Position numbers and translations under genes: made by a program. Source: Erysipelotrichales bacterium (GTDB lineage: Bacteria; Bacillota_I; Bacilli_A; RFN20; CAG-826). Taken from it: a stretch of DNA of 62,810 nucleotides. This document shows positions 14,487 to 25,011 of this stretch, one piece after another; the stretch's first letter is position 1; every line of letters starts with the position of its first letter. Below the pieces are notes generated by a model. It was not told where the DNA came from. It made no database searches and was given only the letters and a program-made list of their open reading frames with translations. The stretch covers positions 1 to 62,810 of the forward strand of contig JAFLUZ010000010.1 of NCBI GenBank assembly GCA_022508535.1. Reading direction: 5' to 3'.

Positions 14487-14900
14487 GTGAGTAAAAAGAT
14501 CGCTAAGGTTGTGAAAATGGAATTACCTGGTGGAGACGCTAAACCAGGACCAAAACTTGCATCAGCTGGTATCTTAATGCCTAAATTCTGTACAGACTTT
14601 AATGCTAAAACAGCTGACCGTAGAGGTGAAATCGTTCCTGTTATCATTACCGCTTACGAAGATAAATCATTTGACTTCGTAATCAAAACATCACCAGTTG
14701 CTGGTTTATTACTTAAGGCTGCTGGAATCAAAAAAGGCTCAGCAAATTCAAAAACAACAAAGGTTGCTAAAATTAGCAAAGATGAATTGAGAAAGATTGC
14801 TGAATACAAAATGCCAGATCTTAACTGTAACGATGTTGAAGCTGCAATGAAAATTATTGCTGGTACAGCTCGTAACATGGGCATTGAAATTGACGAATAA
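14487..14900 (+). CDS. rplK: 50S ribosomal protein L11
   Basis: L11 forms the GTPase-associated stalk base with 23S rRNA. It is a 137-residue protein beginning SKKIAKVVKMELPGG. The N-terminal domain contains KPGPKLASAGILMPKFC, and the C-terminal rRNA-binding domain ends AAMKIIAGTARNMGIEI. Translation starts at GTG 14487 with AGGAGG eight bases upstream; a GTG three codons earlier would overlap the SD. First gene of rplKAJL. Confidence 0.97.
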   Translation: MSKKIAKVVKMELPGGDAKPGPKLASAGILMPKFCTDFNAKTADRRGEIVPVIITAYEDKSFDFVIKTSPVAGLLLKAAGIKKGSANSKTTKVAKISKDELRKIAEYKMPDLNCNDVEAAMKIIAGTARNMGIEIDE

Positions 14901-14905
14901 TTGAA

Positions 14906-14936
14906 GGTGGGAGGGGCAGAACCCGTTATCACCACT
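14906..14936 (+). promoter_or_regulatory. Second L1-binding-like RNA motif, upstream of rplA
   Basis: GGTGG (14906-14910) pairs with CCACT (14932-14936), the outermost pair being G-U. An internal loop (GA opposite GTTATCA) leads to a GGG/CCC stem (14913-14924). The geometry repeats the motif before rplK, and the motif ends just before the rplA SD AAGGAGG. Confidence 0.5.
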
Positions 14937-14950
14937 AAGGAGGAAATAAA

Positions 14951-15637
14951 ATGAAGAAAGGTAAAAAGTATTTAGCTGTCGAAAAAGCAATTGATGCAAA
15001 CAAGTTATATACAATTGCTGAAGCAGCTGAACTCGTCAAAACTACATCAACTACAAAGTTTGATGCTACTATCGATGTTTCTTTCCATTTAAACGTTGAT
15101 CCAAAACAAGCTGATCAAGCTATCAGAGGTACAGTTATTCTTCCTCATGGAAATGGTAAGACAAAGAGAGTTTTAGCTATCACTCATAAAGTAGATGAAG
15201 CAAAAGCTGCTGGCGCGGATTTCGCTGGTGGAAAAGAATTATTAGAAAAAATCCAACATGAAAACTGGTTTGATTTCGATATTATCGTTGCTACACCAGA
15301 TATGATGGGTGAACTTGGTAAAATGGGTAAATTATTAGGACCTAAAGGATTAATGCCAAACCCAAAAACTGGAACAGTTGCAATGGATATCGCTAAAGCT
15401 ATCCAAGAGATTAAAGCTGGTAAAGTTGAATACCGTGTTGACAGAGATGGAAACATCCATGTTAGTGTCGCTCGTTGTTCATTTGAAACAGAGAAGATTG
15501 TTGATAACTTAAATGTTGTCTGCGATCAAATCGTTAAAGTAAAACCAGCATCAGTCAAAGGTGCATATATCAAAAACGCTGTCATCCATACGACCATGGG
15601 ACCAGCTATCAAAATTACATTTAATGGTCGTCAATAA
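14951..15637 (+). CDS. rplA: 50S ribosomal protein L1
   Basis: L1 binds the mobile stalk of 23S rRNA and, in many bacteria, represses its own mRNA. The 228 residues match the family, with [47 protein letters not shown] and [24 protein letters not shown] precedes the ATG. The two L1-like RNA motifs, before rplK and directly before this gene, suggest that this protein controls both cistrons. Confidence 0.98.
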   Translation: MKKGKKYLAVEKAIDANKLYTIAEAAELVKTTSTTKFDATIDVSFHLNVDPKQADQAIRGTVILPHGNGKTKRVLAITHKVDEAKAAGADFAGGKELLEKIQHENWFDFDIIVATPDMMGELGKMGKLLGPKGLMPNPKTGTVAMDIAKAIQEIKAGKVEYRVDRDGNIHVSVARCSFETEKIVDNLNVVCDQIVKVKPASVKGAYIKNAVIHTTMGPAIKITFNGRQ

Positions 15638-15648
15638 GATTTAAGGAA

Positions 15649-15765
15649 TTCAATATACCAAAGACAGTAACGACGCTATAGTTTAAAAATGTTACCGAGG
15701 TGTAGGATAAGTTAATAAAAAATGTTATTCTCTCGCAAAGCGAGTCTATCTCATTGTATATTGAA
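15649..15765 (+). promoter_or_regulatory. L10 leader (rplJ autoregulatory RNA)
   Basis: TTCAATATAC (15649-15658) pairs with GTATATTGAA (15756-15765), closing a multi-armed RNA that contains CAAAGACAGTAACG, GTTACCGAGGTG and a CTCGCaaaGCGAG hairpin. These are hallmarks of the L10 leader to which the L10(L12)4 complex binds in Firmicutes. Just downstream CCTAA (15767-15771) can pair with TTAGG of the rplJ SD. Confidence 0.8.
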
Positions 15766-15807
15766 GCCTAATATAAAAAATTTTAAGAAAGGTTAGGAGG
15801 TAGAACG

Positions 15808-16296
15808 ATGAATCAAGAGATTTTACAAGCAAAAAAAGAAGTTGTCTCTGAAGTTGTTGAAAACGTTAAAAATTCCAACGCAGTTGTCGTTGTTGAATAT
15901 CGTGGTTTATCAGTTGCAGAAATGACTGAAATGCGTCGTGCTTTAAGAGCTGTTGATGGTTCAATTCGCGTTTACAAAAACTCTCTCGTTGAACGCGCTG
16001 TTGAAGAATTAGGTCATACAGATCTTAAAGAAATACTTGAAGGCCCTAACGCAGTTGTTTTCACAAAAGACACAATTGCTGGTCCAAAAGTTATTGCAAA
16101 ATTTGCTAAGAAACACGAACACCTTGTAATCAAGGGTGGAATCATCGAAGGTAAGGTTGCTAACGCTGACGAAGTCAAAGTAATCGCATCATTACCAGGA
16201 CGTGAAGGTTTGATTTCAATGTTCTTATCGTGCTTACAAGCACCTGTCCGCGGATTTGCCTGCGCTGTTAAGGCTATCGCTGACAAACAAAACTAA
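15808..16296 (+). CDS. rplJ: 50S ribosomal protein L10
   Basis: L10 anchors L7/L12 dimers at the stalk. The 162 residues show the N-terminal rRNA-binding domain (VVVVEYRGLSVAEMTEMR, LEGPNAVVFT) and the C-terminal helix for L12 binding. The SD TTAGGAGG lies 8 nt upstream of the ATG. Expression is probably limited by the L10 leader immediately upstream. Confidence 0.97.
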   Translation: MNQEILQAKKEVVSEVVENVKNSNAVVVVEYRGLSVAEMTEMRRALRAVDGSIRVYKNSLVERAVEELGHTDLKEILEGPNAVVFTKDTIAGPKVIAKFAKKHEHLVIKGGIIEGKVANADEVKVIASLPGREGLISMFLSCLQAPVRGFACAVKAIADKQN

Positions 16297-16314
16297 AATT
16301 AGGAGGAAAAAACA

Positions 16315-16689
16315 ATGGCAAAGTTAACAAACGAAGAAATTATTGCTGCTATTAAAGAAATGACAGTTGTCGAATTAAACGACTTAGTAAAGGCTGTTGA
16401 AGAAGAATTTGGTGTTACTGCTGCTGCACCTATGGCTGCTGCTGCTGCACCTGTTGAAGAAGAAGAAAAGAAAGGACCAGCAGAAGTCTCATTATGGATT
16501 AAAGCTGTTGGTGCTTCAAAAGTTGCAGTTATTAAAGCTGTTCAAGCTATCACAGGCTTAGGCTTAATGGATGCTAAAAAATTAGTTGATGCTGCTCCAG
16601 CTGCAGTTAAAGAACACATTTCACCAGTTGAAGCTGAAGAACACAAGAAAGCTTTAGAAGCTGCTGGTGCTGAAGTCGAAGTTAAATAA
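16315..16689 (+). CDS. rplL: 50S ribosomal protein L7/L12
   Basis: This is the multi-copy stalk protein that recruits translational GTPases. The 124 residues include an N-terminal dimerisation domain ([20 protein letters not shown]), an Ala-rich hinge (~40-52) and the C-terminal factor-binding domain ([20 protein letters not shown]). It lies 18 bp after rplJ with SD AGGAGG and ends at the terminator 16719-16739. Confidence 0.98.
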   Translation: MAKLTNEEIIAAIKEMTVVELNDLVKAVEEEFGVTAAAPMAAAAAPVEEEEKKGPAEVSLWIKAVGASKVAVIKAVQAITGLGLMDAKKLVDAAPAAVKEHISPVEAEEHKKALEAAGAEVEVK

Positions 16690-16718
16690 TTAACTTTACT
16701 TTACGATAACTAGATATA

Positions 16719-16739
16719 AACCTGCTTTTGCGGGTTTTT
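16719..16739 (+). terminator. Rho-independent terminator after rplL
   Basis: AACCTGC (16719-16725) and GCGGGTT (16730-16736) pair around TTTT, followed by T. Read-through to the rRNA methyltransferase gene and rpoB is likely, since no clear promoter precedes them. Confidence 0.75.
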
Positions 16740-16762
16740 ATCGCATTTAAGGGGTTGATAAA

Positions 16763-17368
16763 ATGTCGCATTATTTTGAATTTGACTCGGATTTAAAGTC
16801 ATCTCCAAAACTCATAAAATACGAAATTTTTAATCAACACTTTAGTTTAAAAACAGACCTTGGAGTGTTTTCAAAAAACAATATTGATGAGGGGACATAT
16901 GCATTTTTAAAGGTGCTTATCCCCCTTCAATTAAGAGGTCGAATTCTTGATGTCGGATGTGGATATGGGGCGTTGGGATTAACGCTTGCAACATTTAACA
17001 AAGAATCAGAGTTTGTTTTGATTGATGTTAATGAGCGAGCAGTCGCACTGACTAAAGACAATATATCTATATTAAATTTAAAAAATGTCACATGCCTTCA
17101 AAGTGACATATATCAAAATGTCGATGGATGTTTTGATAGTATAGTTATAAATCCACCAATACGTGCTGGTAAAAAAATTATTTATCAAATGTTTAAAGGT
17201 GCTTATGACTATCTTATTGATGGCGGTTCATTGTTTATTGTTATTCGAAAAAGTCATGGTGCATTTAGTGCTCGTGATTATATAGAAGAAGTGTTTGATA
17301 ATTGCACTTTATTAAAAAGAGATAAAGGGTACTACATATATCAAGCTACGAAAAAAGCGATGAATTAA
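16763..17368 (+). CDS. RsmC-like class I SAM methyltransferase (YbxB type)
   Basis: A 201-residue Rossmann-fold methyltransferase. The SAM motif is ILDVGCGYGALG (D63 to G72), with an acidic residue at the end of the next strand (LIDVN) and the base-methylating motif NPPIRAGK (N130-P132). The N-terminus YFEFDSDLKSSPKLIKYEI is typical of the YbxB group, related to the 16S rRNA G1207 N2-methyltransferase RsmC. The position between rplL and rpoB is the same as ybxB in Bacillus. The exact target nucleotide is inferred. AAGGGG is the SD. Confidence 0.88.
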   Translation: MSHYFEFDSDLKSSPKLIKYEIFNQHFSLKTDLGVFSKNNIDEGTYAFLKVLIPLQLRGRILDVGCGYGALGLTLATFNKESEFVLIDVNERAVALTKDNISILNLKNVTCLQSDIYQNVDGCFDSIVINPPIRAGKKIIYQMFKGAYDYLIDGGSLFIVIRKSHGAFSARDYIEEVFDNCTLLKRDKGYYIYQATKKAMN

Positions 17369-17392
17369 ATTTATTATGAGAGGGGCCATTAT

Positions 17393-20300
17393 ATGAATTA
17401 TAACAATTATAAAAAATTAAATAATGATCGTATTGATTTCTCAAAAATTTCGGGAACTTTAGAGTTACCTTATTTAGTAGAAATTCAAACTGAATCATAC
17501 AAAGAATTCTTAAAACATGGTATTGAGGAAACTTTTAAGGATGTTTTTCCAATCTCTAACTATGCTGAAAATGTATATATTGAATACGTTGGTCACAGAT
17601 TTTTAGAGCCTAAATACGATTGGTTAGAATGCAAAAATCGCGATTTAACCTATTGTGCTCCATTAAAAGTAACTTTACGTTTACGTTTTAATGAAACTGG
17701 CGAAATTAAAGAAAAAGAAGTATTTATGGGTGATTTCCCATTAATGACTGACAGCGGCACATTTATTATTAATGGTGCTGAGCGTGCAATTGTATCACAA
17801 ATCGTTCGTTCGCCAGGTGCATATTTGAAAAAAGAATTAGATCCTAAATCAGGCAAATACCTTTATGGTGGAGATTTAATACCTACACGTGGTACTTGGT
17901 TACAATTTGAATCGGATTCAAAAGATATTTTATCTGTTAGAATTGAGCGCCAAAGAAAAATGCCTGCAACAATTTTATTAAAGGCTTTGGGCTTAGAAAC
18001 TCCAGAAGTTCTTGAAGACTTATTTGGTGATAACATTATGCTTCAAAAGACTATTGAAAAAGATGCAGACACAAAAAATGCTTCTCGTGCTTTAAGAGAA
18101 ATATTTTTAAGATTAAAACCAGGTGAACCATATAACGAATCAGGTGCAATTACTTTCTTAACACAAAGATTATTTGATCCAAAACGTTATGATTTAGGAC
18201 GTGCAGGACGCCATAAATATATTACAAAATTAGGTGTTTATAATAGACTTCCTGGTCGTGTTTTAGCAGAACATTTAATCTCTGCAGATGGCGAAGTTGT
18301 CTATGAAAAAGGAACCTTATTAACCATTGATATGGTTAATCAACTTAAAGAAGAAAAATTCTTTGAAAATGGCGCACATGCAATAGTTTTAAATACAAAT
18401 ACAAATTTAGATACTCATAGCAAAGTCAATATTGTTAAAGTTTATGCAGATGAAGAACAAAAAAGAGTTGTCAACATCATTGGTACAGACTTAGACGAGA
18501 CTTTAAATTGTGCAACTATTTCCGATATCGTCGCTACATTCTCTTATTTTATGAATATAATTGAGGGATTTGGTGATACAGATGATATCGACCACTTAAG
18601 TAACCGTCGCATTCGTTGTGTCGGTGAATTAATTCAAAATCAATTCCGCACAGGCTTAACAAAGATGGGTAAAGCTGTTAAGGATAAGATGTCAATTTCT
18701 GATTTATCAGAAGTTACACCTCAACAATTAATTAATATCCGTCCTGTTACAAGTGCAGTTAAAGAATTCTTTGCAAGTTCGCAATTGTCACAATTTATGG
18801 ACCAAACAAACCCTCTTGCAGAATTGACAAATAAACGTCGTATTTCTGCTTTGGGACCTGGTGGTATTTCAAGAGAACGTGCTTCATTCGCAGTTCGTGA
18901 CGTTCACTACTCACACTACGGAAGAATTTGTCCAATTGAAACACCTGAAGGACAAAACATTGGTCTTATTAACAATCTTGCGTGTTATGCAAAGATTAAT
19001 AAATACGGATTTATTGAAACTCCATATCGTAGAGTTGAAAAGGGTACATTCCGTGTCTTAGAAGAGGCTGATTACTTATCTGCTGATCAAGAAAAATTGT
19101 ACCTTATTGCTGAAGCTAATACTCAATTAGATGAGAATCATTGCATTATGAATGACATGGTCATTGCACGTGCAAATGGTGAAACAGTTTTAGCACCAAG
19201 AGAAATGATTGATTACATCGATGTTTCGCCAAAACAAATTGTTTCTATCGCAGCATCATGTATTCCTTTCCTTGAAAACGATGATACTACTCGTGCTTTA
19301 ATGGGTGCGAACATGCAACGTCAAGCTTTACCTTTATTAAATCCACATGCTCCATTTATTGGAACAGGTATGGAACACTATATTGCGAAAGACTCTGGTA
19401 TTGCTGTAGTAGCAAAAGTTGATGGTTTAGTTAAGTATGTTGATTCCAAACGTATTGTAACGACTATGAATGGTGAAGATAAAGAATATCGTTTACAAAA
19501 ATTCATGCGTTCAAACCAAGGGACATGCATTAACCAACGTCCAATCGTTAAGATTGGTGATCAAGTTAAGGCTGGCCAAGTTATTGCAGATGGTCCTGCA
19601 ATGCAAAATGGTGACTTAGCTTTAGGTCAAAACGTAACTATTGCTTTCATGACATGGAATGGTTATAACTACGAAGACGCAGTTATTATGTCTGAAAGAT
19701 TAGTAAAAGATGATGTTTATACAACAATTCACATCGAAACATACGATTGTGAATGTCGTAATACACAACTTGGACGTGAAGAATATACACGTGATGTACC
19801 AAATGTCAGCGAGGATGCAAAAGCATATCTTGATGAAAGAGGTATTATCGTTCCAGGTGCAGAAGTAAAAGAAGGCGACATCTTAGTTGGAAAAATTACT
19901 CCAAAAGGATTAACAGAACCTACTGCTGAAGAAAAATTATTGATGGCAATCTTTGCTGATAAGACTAAAGACGGTAAAGATACATCTTTAAGAGTACCTC
20001 ATGGCGGTGCTGGTGTTGTCTTAGATGTTAAAACTTTCTCTCGTAAAAACGGTGATGAATTACCACCAAAAGTTGATGAAATGGTTCGTGTCTATATTGT
20101 CCAAAAGAGAAAAATCTCTGAAGGTGATAAGATGTCTGGACGTCATGGTAACAAAGGTGTTATTTCCTGTATTTTACCAGTAGAAGATATGCCATTCTTA
20201 CCTGATGGTACTCCAATCGATATTATGTTAAACCCATTAGGCGTTCCATCTCGTATGAATATTGGACAAATTCTTGAAATTCATTTAGGTATGGCTGCTA

Positions 20301-20953
20301 AAAAACTAGGTATGAAGATTGCTACACCAGTTTTCGATGGTATATCTAATGAAGAAATCTTTGATTTGATGAAAAAAGCCGAATTAAGTCCAGATGGAAA
20401 AACAATTTTATATGATGGACGTACTGGCGATCGCTTTGATGAGCGTATCTCTGTCGGTGTTATGTATATGATTAAACTTGTCCACATGGTCGATGATAAA
20501 TTACACGCCCGTGCAACAGGAACTTATTCAATCATTACACAACAACCATTAGGTGGTAAAGCACAAAAAGGTGGTCAAAGATTCGGTGAAATGGAAGTTT
20601 GGGCATTAGAAGCATATGGTGCTGCTCATACTTTACAAGAAATGATGACAATTAAGTCTGATGACCGTGTTGGTCGTCGTAAGGCTTATGATGCAATCAT
20701 TAAGCAAAAGGATTTACCAAAACCTGGTATGCCTGAAGCATTTAAATTATTAACTAAAGAATTACAAGCTCTTGCACTTGACGTTAGATTATTTGACGGA
20801 GAAGGTACAGAAATTGATACTTCTGAAATTTCTAAACAAGCAGAAGCAGAAGAACATCGTATTTCACAAACTATCCGTGATTTAACAGAAAATGTTGGAT
20901 TTGATGATGAAGATGCAATGAGTATTGTAGAATCACTTAGAAACGATGATTAA
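17393..20953 (+). CDS. rpoB: RNA polymerase beta subunit
   Basis: The catalytic beta subunit, 1186 residues, full length for Firmicutes. Landmarks are [31 protein letters not shown] and [13 protein letters not shown] near the C-terminus. In the rifampicin pocket ([13 protein letters not shown], then [17 protein letters not shown]) residue N480 occupies the place of E. coli His526, and A476 that of Ser522; D470 and S485 (Asp516, Ser531) are unchanged. Asn at 526 is a known cause of rifampicin resistance and is the natural state reported in Spiroplasma, so intrinsic resistance is predicted. It is followed by rpoC after 14 bp. Confidence 0.99.
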   Translation: MNYNNYKKLNNDRIDFSKISGTLELPYLVEIQTESYKEFLKHGIEETFKDVFPISNYAENVYIEYVGHRFLEPKYDWLECKNRDLTYCAPLKVTLRLRFNETGEIKEKEVFMGDFPLMTDSGTFIINGAERAIVSQIVRSPGAYLKKELDPKSGKYLYGGDLIPTRGTWLQFESDSKDILSVRIERQRKMPATILLKALGLETPEVLEDLFGDNIMLQKTIEKDADTKNASRALREIFLRLKPGEPYNESGAITFLTQRLFDPKRYDLGRAGRHKYITKLGVYNRLPGRVLAEHLISADGEVVYEKGTLLTIDMVNQLKEEKFFENGAHAIVLNTNTNLDTHSKVNIVKVYADEEQKRVVNIIGTDLDETLNCATISDIVATFSYFMNIIEGFGDTDDIDHLSNRRIRCVGELIQNQFRTGLTKMGKAVKDKMSISDLSEVTPQQLINIRPVTSAVKEFFASSQLSQFMDQTNPLAELTNKRRISALGPGGISRERASFAVRDVHYSHYGRICPIETPEGQNIGLINNLACYAKINKYGFIETPYRRVEKGTFRVLEEADYLSADQEKLYLIAEANTQLDENHCIMNDMVIARANGETVLAPREMIDYIDVSPKQIVSIAASCIPFLENDDTTRALMGANMQRQALPLLNPHAPFIGTGMEHYIAKDSGIAVVAKVDGLVKYVDSKRIVTTMNGEDKEYRLQKFMRSNQGTCINQRPIVKIGDQVKAGQVIADGPAMQNGDLALGQNVTIAFMTWNGYNYEDAVIMSERLVKDDVYTTIHIETYDCECRNTQLGREEYTRDVPNVSEDAKAYLDERGIIVPGAEVKEGDILVGKITPKGLTEPTAEEKLLMAIFADKTKDGKDTSLRVPHGGAGVVLDVKTFSRKNGDELPPKVDEMVRVYIVQKRKISEGDKMSGRHGNKGVISCILPVEDMPFLPDGTPIDIMLNPLGVPSRMNIGQILEIHLGMAAKKLGMKIATPVFDGISNEEIFDLMKKAELSPDGKTILYDGRTGDRFDERISVGVMYMIKLVHMVDDKLHARATGTYSIITQQPLGGKAQKGGQRFGEMEVWALEAYGAAHTLQEMMTIKSDDRVGRRKAYDAIIKQKDLPKPGMPEAFKLLTKELQALALDVRLFDGEGTEIDTSEISKQAEAEEHRISQTIRDLTENVGFDDEDAMSIVESLRNDD

Positions 20954-20967
20954 GGAGGCGCAAAAGT

Positions 20968-23900
20968 ATGTTTGATATTAACGATTTAAAATCAATTAAA
21001 ATTTCTCTTGCTTCTCCTGAAAAAATTCGTTCATGGTCACATGGCGAAGTTAAGAAGTTTGAGACAATTAACTATCGTTCACAAAAACCAGAAATTGGTG
21101 GCTTATTCTGTGAGAAGATTTTCGGACCTTCCAAAGATTATGAATGTCACTGTGGCAAGTACAAGAAAATCCGTTATCAAGGAATTACTTGTGAAAAATG
21201 TGGTGTTGAAGTCATTTCTAAAGAAGTTAGACGTGAAAGAATGGGCCATATTGAACTTGCTTCCCCAGTTACCCATATCTGGTATTTAAAAAGTGTTCCT
21301 TCACGTATTGGTTTAGTTTTGGATATTCCTGCTAAACAACTTGAAGAAATTATCTATTTCGCTGCGCACGTTGTCTTAAATCCAGGTAATTCTACTGTCC
21401 TTTACAAATCAGAACATTTGTCTGAAAAGAATGGACCAATTGAATTTATCGCGGCAATTAAAGACTTTATCGAAACTTTAGATAAAGAAAGTTACGATTA
21501 TACACGTGCAAATGAGTTGATTGAAAAACTCGAAAGATATCCACAAGAACCTTTTGATTTCCAAACAACTGCAGCATTTATCTCAAAGCACACTGGAGCT
21601 GAATTTGGTGAAGGTGCTGAAGCTATTAAGAGATTATTAAAAGAAATTAACTTAGATGAAGAATCTGCAAAATTACGTGCAGCAATTAAAGATTCTAAGA
21701 AAGATAAACAAAGAAAATTAATGAAACGCTTGGCAGTTATTGAAGCTTTCCGTACATCTGGCAATAGACCAGAATGGATGGTTCTTGACTGTATTCCTGT
21801 TTTACCTCCTGATTTACGCCCAATGTGTAAGTTAGAAGGTGGACGTTTCGCAGTATCTGATTTAAACGAATTATATCGCCGTGTTATCACTCGTAATAAT
21901 CGTTTAAAAAGATTAATTGAAATGGCTGCACCATCCGTAATTCTTTTAAATGAAAAACGTATGGTTCAAGAAGCTGTTGATGCATTAATCGATAATGGTC
22001 GTAGAAATAAACCAGTTCAAGGACCTAACGGACGTACATTTAAATGTTTAACAAGTATCTTAAAAGGTAAACAAGGTCGTTTCCGTCAAAATTTACTTGG
22101 TAAACGTGTTGACTACTCCGGTCGTTCAGTTATTGCTGTTGGACCAGATCTAAAAATGTATGAATGTGGAATTCCTCGTGAAATGGCAATTCAATTATTA
22201 CGTCCATACATCGTTTCCTTATTAATTAAAAGAGGATATGCTTCTGCTCATAAACAAGCAGATAAACTCATTGATAGATATGATGAGAAAGTATTTGATA
22301 TCGTCGAAGAAATTATCGGAGATCACCCAGTTTTATTAAACCGTGCTCCTACACTTCATAGACTTGGTATTCAAGCTTTCCAACCTAAGTTAGTTGCAGG
22401 CCGTGCAATTCGTTTACACCCTCTTGTCTGTACTGGATTTAACGCAGACTTCGATGGTGACCAAATGGCGGTTCACTTACCTTTATCAAAAGCAGCTCAA
22501 GAAGAAGCTATTGATTTGATGCTTGCAAGTAATAACATTTTAGGACCAAAAGATGGTAAACCAATCGTTACACCATCACAAGACATGGTTCTTGGTAACT
22601 ACTACTTAACTCTTGAATCTACTAAAGAATATTTCTTAGAAAGAGCGAAAAAATTAGAAGCTCAAGGAGATTTAGAAGAAGCTGAAAGATATTATTTATA
22701 TTCTGAAAGCGAAGGTAAAGTATTTAGAAATATTGATGAAGTTGAACGCGCATATTTAACAAAACAAGTTCACTTACATAACCGTATTGCTATTCCTGGT
22801 AAAGAAATCAATAAAGATAATTTAACAGAAGAAGAATACAATGGTTATTTAATTACTACAGTTGGTAAGATTATCTTTAATAAGATTTATCCTGCGGATT
22901 TCCCTTATTTAAATAACCCTGCTAACAAAGCAAACTTTGAGCATACAATTGCTGGAGATTTTGTACCAAAAGGCACAAATATTCGCGAATATATTGCAGC
23001 TCAACCAACTAGAAAACCATATTGTAAAAAGGATTTAGGTAAAATTATTGACCAAATCTTCCGTAGATATGGTACAACAAAAACATCTGTCGTTCTTGAC
23101 AAGATGAAAGACCAAGGATTTAAGTATTCTACATACGCTGGTATTACTGTCTCTATTGCCGATATTAATGTTGTTTCTGAAAAGAAAGAGCTCATTAAGA
23201 AAGGTGATGAAGACACTAAAAAGGTCAACGATTTTGCAAGAAAAGGTTACTATACCGATGCAGAACGTCATAAGAAAGTAATTGAAATTTGGGAAGATAT
23301 TCGTAAGCAATTCGAAGTTGCCCTTAGAAAACATATGGATGAGGAAATCGATAATCCAATCTATATGATGGCTAACTCTGGTGCTCGTGGTAACATTTCT
23401 AACTTTACTCAATTATCTGCTATGCGTGGTTTAATGGCTAATCCATCTGGTGACACTATTGAATTACCTATTAAATCTTGTTTCCGTGAAGGTATTAAGG
23501 TTTCTGAATTCTTTATTGCAACTCACGGTGCCCGTAAGGGTGGTGCTGATACTGCATTAAAGACTGCTGACTCTGGTTACTTAACAAGAAGACTTGTTGA
23601 CGTTTCACATGACGTTGTCGTAAGAGAAGATGATTGTGGAACAGATGTCGGATTCCTTGTTGGCGAAATTAGAGATACATCACGTGATCAAGTTATCGTT
23701 CCATTAAAGGACCGTTTAGTTGGACGTTATTCCTTACGTGATATTATTGATGAAAAGACCGGTGAAGTAATTGTCCTAGGAAATACTCTTATGACTGAGG
23801 CTGATGCTGAACGAATCGTAAATGCAGGTATTACTCATGTTGAAATTCGTTCACTTCTTGGTTGTCAAACTCGCTATGGCGTATGTAAACATTGCTATGG

Positions 23901-24825
23901 TTTAAATCTTGCAACGGGTAAAGAAGTTAAAGTTGGTGAAGCAGTTGGTATTATGGCTGCTCAATCAATTGGTGAACCTGGTACACAATTAACCATGCGT
24001 ACATTCCATACTGGTGGTGTTGCTGGTAGCGATATTACTCAAGGTTTACCTCGTGTTCAAGAATTATTTGAATCACGTATCCCAAAAGGAAGAGCAGTTA
24101 TTTCTAAAATTGATGGCGTAGTTGCTGATATAAAAGAAGACAACGGCCGTTATATTGTAACTGTTAAAAATAACGAAAACGACGATGTAAAAGTCGAAAC
24201 AACAGATTTCGGTGCTCGTTTGCGTGTAAAAACTGGTGATATGATTAAAGCTGGTGACAAAATCACTGAAGGTGCAATTTATCCAGTTGAATTATTAATT
24301 AATGCTGGTGTACAAAAAGTTGAAAAATACATCATCAAAGAAGTACACAAAGTATATCGTGCACAAGGTATCGAAATTTCTGACAAACATATTGAAGTTA
24401 TCGTTTCTCAAATGCTAAGAAAAGTACATATTCTTGATGGTGGAGACACTAAATTGTTACCTGATACTTTAGTCGATAAAGAAGCATTTACAGATGCAAA
24501 CGCTGAAGTATTACTAACTGGTGGCAAACCTGCAGTATGTATTCCAGAAATCTTACGTATCACAAAAGCTGCTTTAGAAACAGAATCATTCTTATCTGCG
24601 GCATCATTCCAAGAAACTGCAAAAATTCTTACTGATGCTTCTATTAGAGGCAAAATGGATATATTGCATGGCTTAAAGGAAAATGTTATTACTGGTAAGT
24701 TAATACCAGCTGGTCGTGGACTTTTGAGTGATAATGAAGAAGAAAGCATGCTAGAAGATTTCGAAGTTAAAGATCGCATGGATATGGTTAAAGCCCAATA
24801 CATTGAAAAATTCGATCACAAATAG
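20968..24825 (+). CDS. rpoC: RNA polymerase beta' subunit
   Basis: The 1285-residue beta' subunit. It contains the N-terminal zinc ribbon [20 protein letters not shown], the zipper and lid region, the catalytic Mg2+ loop N492-A-D-F-D-G-D498, the bridge and trigger helices ([20 protein letters not shown]) and the second zinc site ([11 protein letters not shown]). AAGGAGG precedes the ATG. No large lineage-specific insertion is evident. It is the last gene of the block and ends at a strong terminator. Confidence 0.99.
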   Translation: MFDINDLKSIKISLASPEKIRSWSHGEVKKFETINYRSQKPEIGGLFCEKIFGPSKDYECHCGKYKKIRYQGITCEKCGVEVISKEVRRERMGHIELASPVTHIWYLKSVPSRIGLVLDIPAKQLEEIIYFAAHVVLNPGNSTVLYKSEHLSEKNGPIEFIAAIKDFIETLDKESYDYTRANELIEKLERYPQEPFDFQTTAAFISKHTGAEFGEGAEAIKRLLKEINLDEESAKLRAAIKDSKKDKQRKLMKRLAVIEAFRTSGNRPEWMVLDCIPVLPPDLRPMCKLEGGRFAVSDLNELYRRVITRNNRLKRLIEMAAPSVILLNEKRMVQEAVDALIDNGRRNKPVQGPNGRTFKCLTSILKGKQGRFRQNLLGKRVDYSGRSVIAVGPDLKMYECGIPREMAIQLLRPYIVSLLIKRGYASAHKQADKLIDRYDEKVFDIVEEIIGDHPVLLNRAPTLHRLGIQAFQPKLVAGRAIRLHPLVCTGFNADFDGDQMAVHLPLSKAAQEEAIDLMLASNNILGPKDGKPIVTPSQDMVLGNYYLTLESTKEYFLERAKKLEAQGDLEEAERYYLYSESEGKVFRNIDEVERAYLTKQVHLHNRIAIPGKEINKDNLTEEEYNGYLITTVGKIIFNKIYPADFPYLNNPANKANFEHTIAGDFVPKGTNIREYIAAQPTRKPYCKKDLGKIIDQIFRRYGTTKTSVVLDKMKDQGFKYSTYAGITVSIADINVVSEKKELIKKGDEDTKKVNDFARKGYYTDAERHKKVIEIWEDIRKQFEVALRKHMDEEIDNPIYMMANSGARGNISNFTQLSAMRGLMANPSGDTIELPIKSCFREGIKVSEFFIATHGARKGGADTALKTADSGYLTRRLVDVSHDVVVREDDCGTDVGFLVGEIRDTSRDQVIVPLKDRLVGRYSLRDIIDEKTGEVIVLGNTLMTEADAERIVNAGITHVEIRSLLGCQTRYGVCKHCYGLNLATGKEVKVGEAVGIMAAQSIGEPGTQLTMRTFHTGGVAGSDITQGLPRVQELFESRIPKGRAVISKIDGVVADIKEDNGRYIVTVKNNENDDVKVETTDFGARLRVKTGDMIKAGDKITEGAIYPVELLINAGVQKVEKYIIKEVHKVYRAQGIEISDKHIEVIVSQMLRKVHILDGGDTKLLPDTLVDKEAFTDANAEVLLTGGKPAVCIPEILRITKAALETESFLSAASFQETAKILTDASIRGKMDILHGLKENVITGKLIPAGRGLLSDNEEESMLEDFEVKDRMDMVKAQYIEKFDHK

Positions 24826-24833
24826 TAATTATT

Positions 24834-24867
24834 AGTCATCTTGCTTGGCAAGATGACTTTTAATTTT
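24834..24867 (+). terminator. Rho-independent terminator after rpoC
   Basis: An 11-bp stem, AGTCATCTTGC (24834-24844) with GCAAGATGACT (24848-24858), is followed by an interrupted T tract. Confidence 0.82.
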
Positions 24868-24951
24868 ATCGTCAAATTGCAGCTGTTTTTTTAAAATAAA
24901 GAACTATCGATGATATTTATTAATTTATTTTTAAAAATAAAAATAAAAGTT

Positions 24952-24980
24952 TTGCCATAAATGTGTACTTTTGGTATAAT
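24952..24980 (+). promoter_or_regulatory. Promoter of the first M6-like lipoprotein gene
   Basis: TTGCCA (24952-24957), a 17-bp spacer and an extended -10 TGGTATAAT (24972-24980). Confidence 0.75.
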
Positions 24981-25011
24981 ACTATGTAACAAACATTACG
25001 GAGGTTGAGTT

